A stretch of 64,000 bases of DNA from Candidatus Neomicrothrix sp. UBA2983. GTDB taxonomy: Bacteria > Actinomycetota > Acidimicrobiia > Acidimicrobiales > MedAcidi-G1. Each line of letters starts with the position of its first letter. Position 1 is the first letter of the stretch. Below, one piece after another: positions 9,620 through 17,752 of the stretch. Location: positions 13,154-77,153 of the forward strand of contig DEAL01000019.1 in the NCBI GenBank assembly GCA_002346745.1, written 5' to 3'. A program made the position numbers and the translations under genes. The notes below the pieces were generated by a model. That model was not told where the DNA came from and searched no databases. It saw only the letters and a list, made by a program, of their open reading frames with translations.

Positions 9620-9795
9620 CACTCGATTGGGCAATGCGAGAATAAACTTTATCGCGGTGATTGCGAAAAATAAAGCCATATATATGACAGATTTATTCTC
9701 GGATTGTCAGACAAATAGATTTATTGGGTTATAAGTGCTTATCAACTGATTTCACTTATGAAACTGTCGACGGGGCAGCTCATTTCAACGGAGCA
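9620..9795. other. AT-rich island with inverted and direct repeats upstream of purL
   Basis: A sharply AT-rich stretch in an otherwise very GC-rich window. It has a 10-base perfect inverted repeat CGAGAATAAA (9637-9646) / TTTATTCTCG (9692-9701), a nested CTTTAT (9647-9652) / ATAAAG (9670-9675), and a direct repeat AGATTTATT (9689-9697 and 9717-9725). The core between the arms includes CATATATATG. Both arms of the outer repeat contain TATTCT reading outward, so divergent promoters for the 9205-9591 gene and for purL are possible. It encodes no convincing protein. It may be imported DNA, a control region or a melting-prone element. Confidence 0.75.
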
Positions 9796-9859
9796 ACTCA
9801 TGTAACTAGGTGTGCCCTTGACGGCCGGGGGAAGTCCCACGAGGCTGGCTCCGGACCGC

Positions 9860-9865
9860 TACCGT
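9860..9865 (+). promoter_or_regulatory. Probable -10 element of purL (leaderless)
   Basis: TACCGT, eight bases before the GTG start at 9874. This places the expected transcription start at or next to the start codon. Confidence 0.45.
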
Positions 9866-9873
9866 GCAGCGCC

Positions 9874-12072
9874 GTGAGCGAGCCACTCCACCGGGCACTC
9901 GGACTGACCGACGACGAGGCCGAGTCCATCGAGGAGATCCTCGGCCGCCCCGCCAACCCGCTCGAGCTGGCGATGTATTCGGTCATGTGGTCCGAGCACT
10001 GCTCCTACAAGAGCAGCCGCATCCACCTCAAGCGGCTTCCGACCGAGGCGCCGTGGGTGCTGGTCGGCCCTGGCGAGAACGCCGGTGTGGTCGACGTGGG
10101 CGACGGCATCGCTGCCGCCATCCGCATCGAGTCCCACAACCACCCGTCGGCCATCGAGCCTTACCAGGGGGCAGCCACCGGCGTCGGTGGCATCCTGCGT
10201 GACATCTTCACCATGGGCGCCCGACCCATCGCCCTCATGGACCCGCTCCGATTCGGGCCACTCGACGATCCCCGCAGCCGCTGGATCGCCGAGGGCGTCG
10301 TTTCGGGCGTGTCCGGCTACGGCAACGCCGTCGGCGTGCCCACCGTCGGCGGCGAGACCGTCTTTGACGACACCTACCGCGGCAACCCGTTGGTCAACGT
10401 GCTGTGCCTCGGCGTGCTGCCCACCGAGCGCCTCGTGTTCGGCCGGGCCTCCGGCGTCGGCAACCTGGCCGTGCTGCTCGGATCCTCCACCGGCCGGGAC
10501 GGCATCGGCGGCGTGAGCGTGCTGGCGTCGGCCGGCTTCTCCGAGGAGGACGACGGCGACAAGCGCCCCAGCGTCCAGGTGGGCGACCCGTTCGAGGAGA
10601 AGCGCCTTATCGAGGCCTGCCTGTCGCTCCTGGACGAGGGCCTCGTCGTCGGCATCCAGGATCTGGGCGGCGCGGGCCTGACCTGCGCCACCAGCGAGAC
10701 GGCGTCGCGCGGCGGCGTCGGCATGGACGTCGACGTGTCGGCGGTGCCCCGCCGGGAACCGGGAATGGAACCCCACGAGGTGATGACCAGCGAGTCGCAG
10801 GAGCGGATGCTGGCCATCGTCGAGCCCGACGGACTCGACCGGGTGCTCGAGATCTGCGAGCGGTGGGAGGTCCGGGCCACGGTCATCGGCCGGGTCACCG
10901 AGGGCGGTGCCCTGCGGATCCTCGACGGCTTCGACGGCGAGGTCCTGGCCGAGGTGCCCGCCGCTTCCCTCCACGAGGACGCGCCCCTCTACGACCGGCC
11001 GCGGCAGGCCCCCGACGCACCGCCCGGCCCGTCGGCCGACGACCTGCCGGCTCCCGCCGACCCGGGTGCCGACCTGCTCGACCTGCTGGCCGACGCTGCC
11101 TGGGTGTACCGCCAGTACGACCACCAACTCTTCCTCAACACCGTCGTGGGCCCCGGCGACGACGCCACGGTCCTGCGCCTCAAGCATCCGACCACCGGGA
11201 CGGACACCGGACGCGGCCTGGCGATGACGACGGACGGCAACCACCGCTGGTGCGCCGTCGACCCGCGGCAGGGCACGGCCATGGTCATGGCCGAGTCGGT
11301 GCTCAACCTGGCCTGCGTCGGCGCCCGACCGCTGGCGGTCGTCAACTGCCTCAACTTCGGCAACCCCGAGCACCCCGAGGTGATGTGGCAGCTCTCGGAG
11401 GCCGTGGACGGCATGGGCGAGGCCTGTCGGGTCCTCGACGTCCCGGTCATCGGCGGCAACGTCAGCCTCTACAACGAGTCGGCGGGCAGCAACATCGACC
11501 CGACGCCCGTCATCGGCCTGCTCGGCGTCGTCGACCGCCTCGATGAGCGACCGCCGGGCGCCACGCTGGTCGACGGGCATCGCCTCGTCCTCCTCGGCGC
11601 CGCCACCGAGGGCCTCGGCGGCTCGCGGTGGGGGCACGCCCACGGCGCCCCCGGCGGGCGGCTGCCCGACCTCGACCTGGCGGCCGTGGTGGACACGGCC
11701 GACCTGGTCCGCGGGCTGGTCGCCGACGGCCTGGTCGACGGCGCCCACGACGTCTCGACCGGCGGACTGGGGGTCTGCCTTGCCGAGATGGCCGCCCGCT
11801 CCGGCGTCGGTGTCACCGCCGCCCGGGTCGCCGACCACGCCGCCCTGTTCGGCGAGGGTCCAGGCCGGGTCGTCGTCGCCGTCGACCCCGAGCGGCTCAC
11901 CGAGGTGCTCGAGCGGGCCGAGGCGGCGGGCGTCCCCACCTCCCGGATCGGCCTCGCCGCCGGCGACCGCTTCGCCGTCAAGGGCCTCCTCGACGTCGAC
12001 CTCGACGAGGTCACCGCGGCCTTCACCGGCCGGTTGCCCGAGGCGCTCGGTGCCGGCACTGCCAGCCGCTGA
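9874..12072 (+). CDS. purL: FGAM synthase large subunit PurL (small type)
   Basis: PurL, 732 residues, uses ATP and ammonia from PurQ to convert FGAR to FGAM. It begins EPLHRALGLTDDEAESIEEILGR; MWSEHCSYKSS and IESHNHPSAIEPYQGAATGVGGILRDI follow in the first ATP-binding half. The second half has NCLNFGNPE and GGNVSLYNES. This is the short PurL type that works with separate PurS and PurQ, both encoded 0.7-1.6 kb upstream. The frame is open to 9724, but homology begins at the GTG at 9874, where a -10-like hexamer is correctly placed. Confidence 0.95.
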   Translation: MSEPLHRALGLTDDEAESIEEILGRPANPLELAMYSVMWSEHCSYKSSRIHLKRLPTEAPWVLVGPGENAGVVDVGDGIAAAIRIESHNHPSAIEPYQGAATGVGGILRDIFTMGARPIALMDPLRFGPLDDPRSRWIAEGVVSGVSGYGNAVGVPTVGGETVFDDTYRGNPLVNVLCLGVLPTERLVFGRASGVGNLAVLLGSSTGRDGIGGVSVLASAGFSEEDDGDKRPSVQVGDPFEEKRLIEACLSLLDEGLVVGIQDLGGAGLTCATSETASRGGVGMDVDVSAVPRREPGMEPHEVMTSESQERMLAIVEPDGLDRVLEICERWEVRATVIGRVTEGGALRILDGFDGEVLAEVPAASLHEDAPLYDRPRQAPDAPPGPSADDLPAPADPGADLLDLLADAAWVYRQYDHQLFLNTVVGPGDDATVLRLKHPTTGTDTGRGLAMTTDGNHRWCAVDPRQGTAMVMAESVLNLACVGARPLAVVNCLNFGNPEHPEVMWQLSEAVDGMGEACRVLDVPVIGGNVSLYNESAGSNIDPTPVIGLLGVVDRLDERPPGATLVDGHRLVLLGAATEGLGGSRWGHAHGAPGGRLPDLDLAAVVDTADLVRGLVADGLVDGAHDVSTGGLGVCLAEMAARSGVGVTAARVADHAALFGEGPGRVVVAVDPERLTEVLERAEAAGVPTSRIGLAAGDRFAVKGLLDVDLDEVTAAFTGRLPEALGAGTASR

Positions 12073-12100
12073 GCGTCCCGGCCGCCCGGGACGCGGCCGG

Positions 12101-12106
12101 TAGGCT
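12101..12106 (+). promoter_or_regulatory. Probable -10 element of purF (leaderless)
   Basis: TAGGCT followed by exactly seven bases and the GTG start at 12114. There is no ribosome-binding site, which fits a leaderless mRNA. Confidence 0.6.
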
Positions 12107-12113
12107 GACCGTC

Positions 12114-13667
12114 GTGTCGAGCCCGCACCTCGTCCCCGACGAGTACGCCGACGACACCCCCAAGGAGGCCTGTGGGGTCTTCGGGGTGTTCGCCCCCGGC
12201 CAGCCGGTCGCCCACCTCACCTACCTCGGCCTCTATGCGCTCCAACACCGCGGCCAGGAGTCGGCCGGCATGGCGGTCGGCGACGGCGAGTCGCTCACCG
12301 TCGTCAAGGAGATGGGCCTGGTCTCCAACGCCTTCGACGACCGGACGCTCTCGGCCCTGAACGGCGACCTCGCCATCGGGCACACCCGCTACTCGACCAC
12401 CGGGTCGAGCACCTGGCGCAACGCCCAACCCGTCTACCGGGGGGTCGACCACGTCGAGTTCGCCCTGGGCCACAACGGCAACCTCGTGAACACCGAGGCG
12501 CTGGCCGCCGAGGCCGGGATGCTGCCCGGAACCGTCACATCCGACACCGACCTCATGGCCGAACTGCTGGCGGCGGCACTCCTCAAGTGGCCCGACCTGG
12601 AGCCGGACGCCGCCTTCGAGGCGGCCCTCGCCGAGGTGCTGCCACGGCTGGAGGGCGCCTTCTCGCTGGTGCTGGCCGACCGCAACCAGGTCATCGGCGT
12701 CCGCGACCCCAACGGGTTCCGGCCGCTGTGCCTCGGACGCCTGGACGGCGGCTGGGTGCTGGCCTCCGAGACGCCGGCCCTCGACGTGATCGGCGCCCAC
12801 GTGGTCCGCGAACTGGACCCGGGCGAGGTGGTGGTCATCGACGCCACCGGCTGCCGCTCGCTGCGGCCCTTCGACGATGACGTGGTCGACCCACGGTTGT
12901 GCCTGTTCGAGTTCGTCTACTTCGCCCGCCCCGACTCCTCCCTCTACGGCCAGAGCGTGCACCACGCCCGGGTCCGCATGGGCGAGGCGCTGGCCCACCA
13001 GGCCCCCGTCGAGGCCGACCTCGTCATGGGCGTTCCGGAATCGGGGATCCCGGCGGCTGAGGGCTACGCCAGGGCGTCGGGCATCGACTTCGGCCACGGA
13101 CTCGTCAAGAACCGCTACATCGGCCGCACCTTCATCGCCCCCACCCAGGCCCTGCGGTCGGCGGCGGTGCGGATGAAGCTCAACCCGCTGCGCGACAACA
13201 TCGCCGGCCAGCGCCTGGTCGTGGTCGACGACTCGATCGTGCGCGGCACGACCACCCGCTCGATGGTCCGGATGCTGCGCGACGCCGGGGCACGGGAGGT
13301 GCACCTGCGGGTGTCGTCGCCGCCGTACCGCTGGCCCTGCTTCTACGGGATGGACACCGGCTCCCGTGGTGAGTTGCTGGCCGCAAACCTGACCGTCGAC
13401 GAGATCCGCGAGTACCTCGACGTCGACACGCTCAGCTACCTCACGCTGGACCACCTGCTCGAGTCGACCGGGGCGGTCGGGGCGGGCTTCTGCACCGCCT
13501 GCCTCACCGGCGAGTACCCGATCGAGATCCCGGCCAACCTGACCAAGCAGTTGCTCGAACGGTCCGGCGCCGACCCGGAGCCGGAGCGCGCCATGCCGGT
13601 CCTGGCCGACGACCCCGAGGGAGGGCTGCCGGTCGAGGACGCGGCCCGGCTCTTCGACCGAACCTGA
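12114..13667 (+). CDS. purF: Amidophosphoribosyltransferase
   Basis: PurF, 517 residues, makes phosphoribosylamine from PRPP and glutamine, the committed step of purine synthesis. A 19-residue propeptide precedes the catalytic Cys20 (KEACGVFGVF), which becomes the N-terminal nucleophile after processing. The glutaminase half has YALQHRGQESAGMAV, and the PRPP loop is LVVVDDSIVRGTTTRSMV. Cysteines in CLFEFVYFARPDS, PCFYGMDTGSRGELLA and GFCTACLTGEYP match the Fe-S ligands of the Bacillus type, so an oxygen-sensitive 4Fe-4S cluster is likely. The long in-frame extension upstream is the shadow of purL. Confidence 0.95.
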   Translation: MSSPHLVPDEYADDTPKEACGVFGVFAPGQPVAHLTYLGLYALQHRGQESAGMAVGDGESLTVVKEMGLVSNAFDDRTLSALNGDLAIGHTRYSTTGSSTWRNAQPVYRGVDHVEFALGHNGNLVNTEALAAEAGMLPGTVTSDTDLMAELLAAALLKWPDLEPDAAFEAALAEVLPRLEGAFSLVLADRNQVIGVRDPNGFRPLCLGRLDGGWVLASETPALDVIGAHVVRELDPGEVVVIDATGCRSLRPFDDDVVDPRLCLFEFVYFARPDSSLYGQSVHHARVRMGEALAHQAPVEADLVMGVPESGIPAAEGYARASGIDFGHGLVKNRYIGRTFIAPTQALRSAAVRMKLNPLRDNIAGQRLVVVDDSIVRGTTTRSMVRMLRDAGAREVHLRVSSPPYRWPCFYGMDTGSRGELLAANLTVDEIREYLDVDTLSYLTLDHLLESTGAVGAGFCTACLTGEYPIEIPANLTKQLLERSGADPEPERAMPVLADDPEGGLPVEDAARLFDRT

Positions 13668-13674
13668 GGCGACG

Positions 13675-14706
13675 GTGGCCGAGGACTACCGCTCGGCGGG
13701 CGTCGACATCGACGCCGGCGAGGAGGCCGTCCGTCGCATCGTCCCGCACGTGCGCTCGACGCACCGGACGGGCGTGCTGGGCGACATTGGTGGCTTCGGC
13801 GGACTGTTCGACCTCGGGGCCACCGGCTACCGCGATCCGTTGCTGGTCTCGGCGACCGACGGCGTCGGCACCAAGGCCGAGATCGCCCGGACGACCGGAC
13901 GCCTGGACTCGATCGGTCGGGACCTCGTGGCCATGTGCGTCGACGACCTGGTTTGCGTCGGTGCCGCCCCGCTGTTCTTCCTCGACTACGTCGCCGTGGG
14001 TCGGCTGGACCCGGCGGCGATAGAGCAGCTGGTGGCGGGCATCGCCGACGGTTGCCGCGAGGCCGGCTGCGCCCTGATCGGCGGCGAGATGGCCGAGCAT
14101 CCCGGGGTGATGGACGCCGACCAGTTCGACCTGGTCGGGTTCGCCGTCGGGGCGGTCGAACGCGACGGGGTGCTCGACGGCAGCGGCGTGGTGCCCGGTG
14201 ACGCCCTGGTCGGACTCGACTCGCCCAACCTGCGCTCCAACGGCTTCTCGCTGGCGCGGCGCCTCGTCGAGGTCGCCGGCCGGCCGCTCGACGGTGCGGC
14301 GTGGGACGGTGCGGCGACGACCCTGGCCGACGAGTTGCTGGCGCCCAGCGTCATCTACGCCCCGGCCGTCGTGGCCGCCCTCGCCGCCCACGAGGTCCAC
14401 GCCGTCGCCCACGTCACCGGTGGCGGCCTGCCGGGCAACCTGCCGCGGGTCCTCGGCGATGGGGTCGACGCCGTCGTCGACACCACGGCCTGGGAGGTTC
14501 CCCGCATCTTCCGCGAGTTGCAGGCCATGGGCGGCGTTGCCGACGACGAGATGGCCCGGGTGTTCAACCTGGGCCTCGGCATGGTCCTGGCGGTTCCCGC
14601 CGCCGAGGCGGAGGCCGTCGTGGCGACCCTCGCCGCCAACGACCGGTCGGCACGTGTGGTCGGCGAACTGGTCGCGGGGTCCGGTCGGGTGGACCTGCGC
14701 CGCTAG
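13675..14706 (+). CDS. purM: Phosphoribosylformylglycinamidine cyclo-ligase (AIR synthetase)
   Basis: PurM, 343 residues, closes the imidazole ring of FGAM to AIR with ATP. Conserved parts are YRSAGVDIDAGEEAV at the N terminus, the ATP loop GYRDPLLVSATDGVGTK, MCVDDLVCVGAAPLFFLDYVA, CALIGGEMAEHPGV, and LDSPNLRSNGFSLARRLV and HVTGGGLPGNLPRV toward the end. The GTG start is seven bases after the purF stop, so the two are co-transcribed. Length is typical. Confidence 0.95.
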   Translation: MAEDYRSAGVDIDAGEEAVRRIVPHVRSTHRTGVLGDIGGFGGLFDLGATGYRDPLLVSATDGVGTKAEIARTTGRLDSIGRDLVAMCVDDLVCVGAAPLFFLDYVAVGRLDPAAIEQLVAGIADGCREAGCALIGGEMAEHPGVMDADQFDLVGFAVGAVERDGVLDGSGVVPGDALVGLDSPNLRSNGFSLARRLVEVAGRPLDGAAWDGAATTLADELLAPSVIYAPAVVAALAAHEVHAVAHVTGGGLPGNLPRVLGDGVDAVVDTTAWEVPRIFRELQAMGGVADDEMARVFNLGLGMVLAVPAAEAEAVVATLAANDRSARVVGELVAGSGRVDLRR

Positions 14707-14709
14707 GTT
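14704..14709 (+). promoter_or_regulatory. Probable -10 element of pyrE (leaderless)
   Basis: TAGGTT overlapping the purM stop codon (TAG), seven bases before the GTG at 14717. The gene could thus have its own promoter inside the purM end. Confidence 0.55.
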
Positions 14710-14716
14710 CGCCACC

Positions 14717-15274
14717 GTGACCGGATCAACCAAGCAGGAGCTGATCGACCACCTGCTGGCGCATGCCGTGAGCACCGGCGAGTTCACCCTCAAGAGCGGC
14801 CGTACCAGCACCTGGTTCTGCGACGGGAAGCAGACGGTGTGCCGGGCCGAGGGACTCCTCCTGGTCGCCGACCTGGCCCTGGAGACCATTCCGGACGACG
14901 TGACCGCGATCGGCGGGCTCACGGCCGGTGCCGACCCGGTGGCGTTCGGGGTCGCCGCCGTGGCCGCGACCCGCGGCCGGCCGCTGCGGTCGTTCAGCAT
15001 CCGCAAGGAGTCCAAGGACCACGGCGTGGCGGGCCGCCTGGCCGGGGCACTCGAGCCGGGCGACCGGGTGGTGGTGTGCGAGGACGTCGTCACCCGCGGC
15101 ACGTCGCCGATGGAGGCCGCCGAGGTCGTCCGGGAGCTCGGCGCCGAACCGGTGATGGTCATGCCCGTCGTCGACCGGGGCGGCACCTGCGGGGCACTCG
15201 CCGAGGCGGCAGGCCTCGACTTCCGACCGCTGGTCACGGCCCTCGAGCTGGGCTTCCCCTACGAGGGGCCCTGA
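14717..15274 (+). CDS. pyrE: Orotate phosphoribosyltransferase
   Basis: A 185-residue type I phosphoribosyltransferase that makes OMP from orotate and PRPP in pyrimidine synthesis. The PRPP-binding signature is DRVVVCEDVVTRGTSPMEA, preceded by SFSIRKESKDHG with the catalytic lysine loop and GGLTAGADPVAFGVA. The N-terminal LKSGRTSTWFCDGKQ is typical of the PyrE family. The long frame upstream is the shadow of purM. It links pyrimidine synthesis to the purF-purM block. A related phosphoribosyltransferase specificity cannot be fully excluded. Confidence 0.9.
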   Translation: MTGSTKQELIDHLLAHAVSTGEFTLKSGRTSTWFCDGKQTVCRAEGLLLVADLALETIPDDVTAIGGLTAGADPVAFGVAAVAATRGRPLRSFSIRKESKDHGVAGRLAGALEPGDRVVVCEDVVTRGTSPMEAAEVVRELGAEPVMVMPVVDRGGTCGALAEAAGLDFRPLVTALELGFPYEGP

Positions 15275-15345
15275 CTGCACGTTTCCCGGGCAGACGTGAC
15301 GGGGGCGACAGCCGGCTGACCGGAGCGGCCCCGCGGGGTCGCCCG

Positions 15346-15351
15346 TAGGAT
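15346..15351 (+). promoter_or_regulatory. Probable -10 element of the malic enzyme gene (leaderless)
   Basis: TAGGAT, eight bases before the ATG at 15360, with no ribosome-binding site. Confidence 0.55.
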
Positions 15352-15359
15352 CACACCCC

Positions 15360-16763
15360 ATGCCCTACCTGCCGACCGCCGCCCACTCGATCAAGCTCCA
15401 CGTGGAGTTGGCCAACGTGCCCAACACGCTGGGACGCCTGGCCACCGCCATCGGCGAGGCCGGCGCCAACATCGTGTCGATGGGCGGCTTCGACGTCCGC
15501 GGCGAGGTGCTGGTCAACGACGTGGTCGTGAACTGCAGCGACGACGAGCATGCCCACCGGGTGATCGCCGCCGTCGAGGCCCTCGAGGGCGTCGACCTGG
15601 ACTCGTGGTTCGACCGCACCTTCCACATGCACGAGGGCGGCAAGATCGAGGTGCTGCCGCTGGCGCCCGTCAGCGACATGCACGACCTGTCGATGGCCTA
15701 CACGCCGGGCGTGGCCCGGGTCTGCATGGCGATCCACGACGAACCGGCGCGGGCGCACGACCTCACCATCAAGAAGAACACGGTCGCCATCGTCACCGAC
15801 GGCACGGCGGTGCTCGGCCTCGGCGACATCGGCCCCGAGGCGGCCATGCCGGTGATGGAGGGCAAGGCACTGCTCTTCAAGGAGTTCGCCGGGGTCGATG
15901 CCTTCCCGATCTGCCTCGACGTCGACGCGCCCGAGGAGATCGTCGAGACGGTCATCCGGTTGGCGCCCACGTTCGGCGGGATCAACCTCGAGGACATCAA
16001 GGCGCCGGGCGCCTTCCAGGTCGAACAGGCGCTCAAGGAGGCGCTCGACATCCCGGTCTTCCATGACGACCAGCACGGCACCGCCGTCGTCACCCTGGCA
16101 GCCCTGCGCAACTCGCTGAAGCTGACCGGCCGCGACATCGGCGACCTGTCGGTGGTCATCGCCGGGGTGGGTGCCGCCGGCATGGCGGTCGGGGCGATCC
16201 TGCGCAACGCCGGGGTGGGCGAGATCGTCGGCGTGGACCGGACCGGCGCCGTCTACGAGGGACGCGACGAACTCAACTTCGCCAAGGAGTGGTTCGCCGC
16301 CAACACCAACCCCGACCGGAAGACGGGCACGATCCACGACGTGCTCCACGGGGCCGACGTGTTCATCGGCCTGAGCGGGCCGGGCCTGATCACGGCCGCC
16401 GACCTGCGCAACATGGCGCCGGACCCGCTGGTGTTCGCCATGGCCAACCCCGATCCGGAGATCCGGCCCGAGGAAGCCGACGGCCTGGCGGCGGTCATGG
16501 CGACGGGCCGCAGCGACTACCCGAACCAGATCAACAACGTGCTGGCGTTCCCCGGCATCTTCCGCGGCGCCCTCGACGCCGGCGCCACGGACATCACCGA
16601 GAACATGAAGCTGGCTGCCGCCGACGCCATCGCCGACTCGGTGTCCGATGACGAGTTGTCGCCGCTGTTCGTGGTGCCGTCGGTGTTCGACAAGTCGGTG
16701 CCGATGGCGGTCGCCGCCGCGGTGGCCGAGGCCGCGGTGGCCGACGGCGTGTGTCGCGGCTGA
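15360..16763 (+). CDS. NAD(P)-dependent malic enzyme with N-terminal ACT domain
   Basis: A 467-residue enzyme that decarboxylates malate to pyruvate. Residues 8-85 form an ACT domain (HSIKLHVELANVPNTLGRLATAI), a small-molecule-binding regulatory fold, so amino-acid or metabolite control is likely. The catalytic part includes MAYTPGVARVC, the metal/substrate segment TDGTAVLGLGDIGPEAAMPVMEGKA, INLEDIKAP, FHDDQHGTA, the Rossmann VIAGVGAAGMAV and FAMANPDPEI. This is the short bacterial type without a phosphotransacetylase domain. The start is supported by a well-placed -10 element. The downstream HAD gene overlaps its end. Confidence 0.92.
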   Translation: MPYLPTAAHSIKLHVELANVPNTLGRLATAIGEAGANIVSMGGFDVRGEVLVNDVVVNCSDDEHAHRVIAAVEALEGVDLDSWFDRTFHMHEGGKIEVLPLAPVSDMHDLSMAYTPGVARVCMAIHDEPARAHDLTIKKNTVAIVTDGTAVLGLGDIGPEAAMPVMEGKALLFKEFAGVDAFPICLDVDAPEEIVETVIRLAPTFGGINLEDIKAPGAFQVEQALKEALDIPVFHDDQHGTAVVTLAALRNSLKLTGRDIGDLSVVIAGVGAAGMAVGAILRNAGVGEIVGVDRTGAVYEGRDELNFAKEWFAANTNPDRKTGTIHDVLHGADVFIGLSGPGLITAADLRNMAPDPLVFAMANPDPEIRPEEADGLAAVMATGRSDYPNQINNVLAFPGIFRGALDAGATDITENMKLAAADAIADSVSDDELSPLFVVPSVFDKSVPMAVAAAVAEAAVADGVCRG

Positions 16764-17521
16764 ATTCGTTGCCCGCCCCCCTGGAGCCACCCGCGGGCGG
16801 CTGGCGGGCGGTCACCTTCGACCTCTGGAACACGCTGCTGGTCAGCGTCCCGGGCGCGGTCGAGGTGCGCAGCCGGCACTGGCGTGCCGTCATCGGGGAG
16901 CGCGGCCTCGACGTCGACGACGACCTCCTGCACGGCACGCTCTCGATGCTCCCGGTCAGGTTCGACGAGGAGTGGCGGGCCGGGCGGCTGTACGGGCCGG
17001 AGCAGGCTCTGGCCGAGTGCTTCGCCGCCCTCGGCGACCGGATAGGCGACGACGACCGGGTGGCGCTGGCCGACGCCTTCGAGGAGGCGTCCCACCACCT
17101 GGACGTGTCGCCGGTCGACGGCGCGGCGGCGGTTGCCCGCCTGCTCACGGGCGCGGGCCTCGCCGTGGGGATCGTCTCGGACACGACGCTTGCGGTCGGT
17201 CGGCACCTGCGCGGCTACCTGGACCGCTTCGGGGTGCTCGCCCACCTCGACCACCAGGCGTTCTCCGACGAGGTTGGCGCCTACAAGCCGGATCGGCGGA
17301 TCTTCGAGGCGGCGCTGGCGGGTCTGGGCGTCGATGACCCTGCTGGCGTCGTCCACGTGGGTGACCTGCGTCGCACCGACGTGGCGGGCGCCCGGGCGAT
17401 GGGCATGGCTACGGTCCGCTTCCGGGGCGCTGTCGACGACGCCGAGGAGGGTCCGGAGGCCGACGCCGTCATCGACCGCCTGGCCGACCTTCCTGCGCTG
17501 CTGGGCCTGCCGCCCGGGTAG
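16751..17521 (+). CDS. HAD-superfamily hydrolase
   Basis: A 256-residue haloacid-dehalogenase-type hydrolase. Motif I is FDLWNTLL with Trp in place of the usual second motif residue region, motif II is GIVSDTT, the lysine is in GAYKPDRRIFEAAL, and motif IV is VHVGDLRRTDVAGARAMG. A helical cap lies between motifs I and II (C1 type). Such enzymes are mostly small-molecule phosphatases, and the substrate cannot be told from sequence. The GTG start lies inside the last codons of the malic enzyme gene (13-base overlap), so the two are co-transcribed. Confidence 0.82.
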   Translation: MSRLNSLPAPLEPPAGGWRAVTFDLWNTLLVSVPGAVEVRSRHWRAVIGERGLDVDDDLLHGTLSMLPVRFDEEWRAGRLYGPEQALAECFAALGDRIGDDDRVALADAFEEASHHLDVSPVDGAAAVARLLTGAGLAVGIVSDTTLAVGRHLRGYLDRFGVLAHLDHQAFSDEVGAYKPDRRIFEAALAGLGVDDPAGVVHVGDLRRTDVAGARAMGMATVRFRGAVDDAEEGPEADAVIDRLADLPALLGLPPG

Positions 17522-17679
17522 CCCGGGTCAGGTCGGTGGCGGCCACGATCTCGTTCCGGCGGTCCTCCTGATCGGGGGCCGGTCCGCTCGGAACGGTCGC
17601 CGTCTCCATTGTGCCGACGCCGCCTCGGGTCACCATCGGGTTCCCGCCAGGGGAGGGTTCTGCCACGGACCGAGAGGTT

Positions 17680-17693
17680 CGGACAAGTGTCCG
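17680..17693. repeat. Inverted repeat in the HAD/P450 convergent gap
   Basis: CGGACA-AG-TGTCCG, a perfect 6-base inverted repeat with a two-base centre, lies in the 231-base gap between the HAD gene and the P450 gene. It may be a protein-binding site or part of a bidirectional terminator; there is no T-run. I see no convincing gene in the gap. Confidence 0.3.
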
Positions 17694-17752
17694 GGTTCCT
17701 CGGACGGCTGTCGCATTCCTCGGCTCGGAGCCGAAGTCGGGACCTGGCGGGC

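Noticed and set aside
17469..17610. Short minus-strand reading frame starting METATVPSGP in the HAD/P450 gap
   Set aside because: It overlaps the HAD gene end, has no ribosome-binding site or -10 element at leaderless distance, and matches no family I know.
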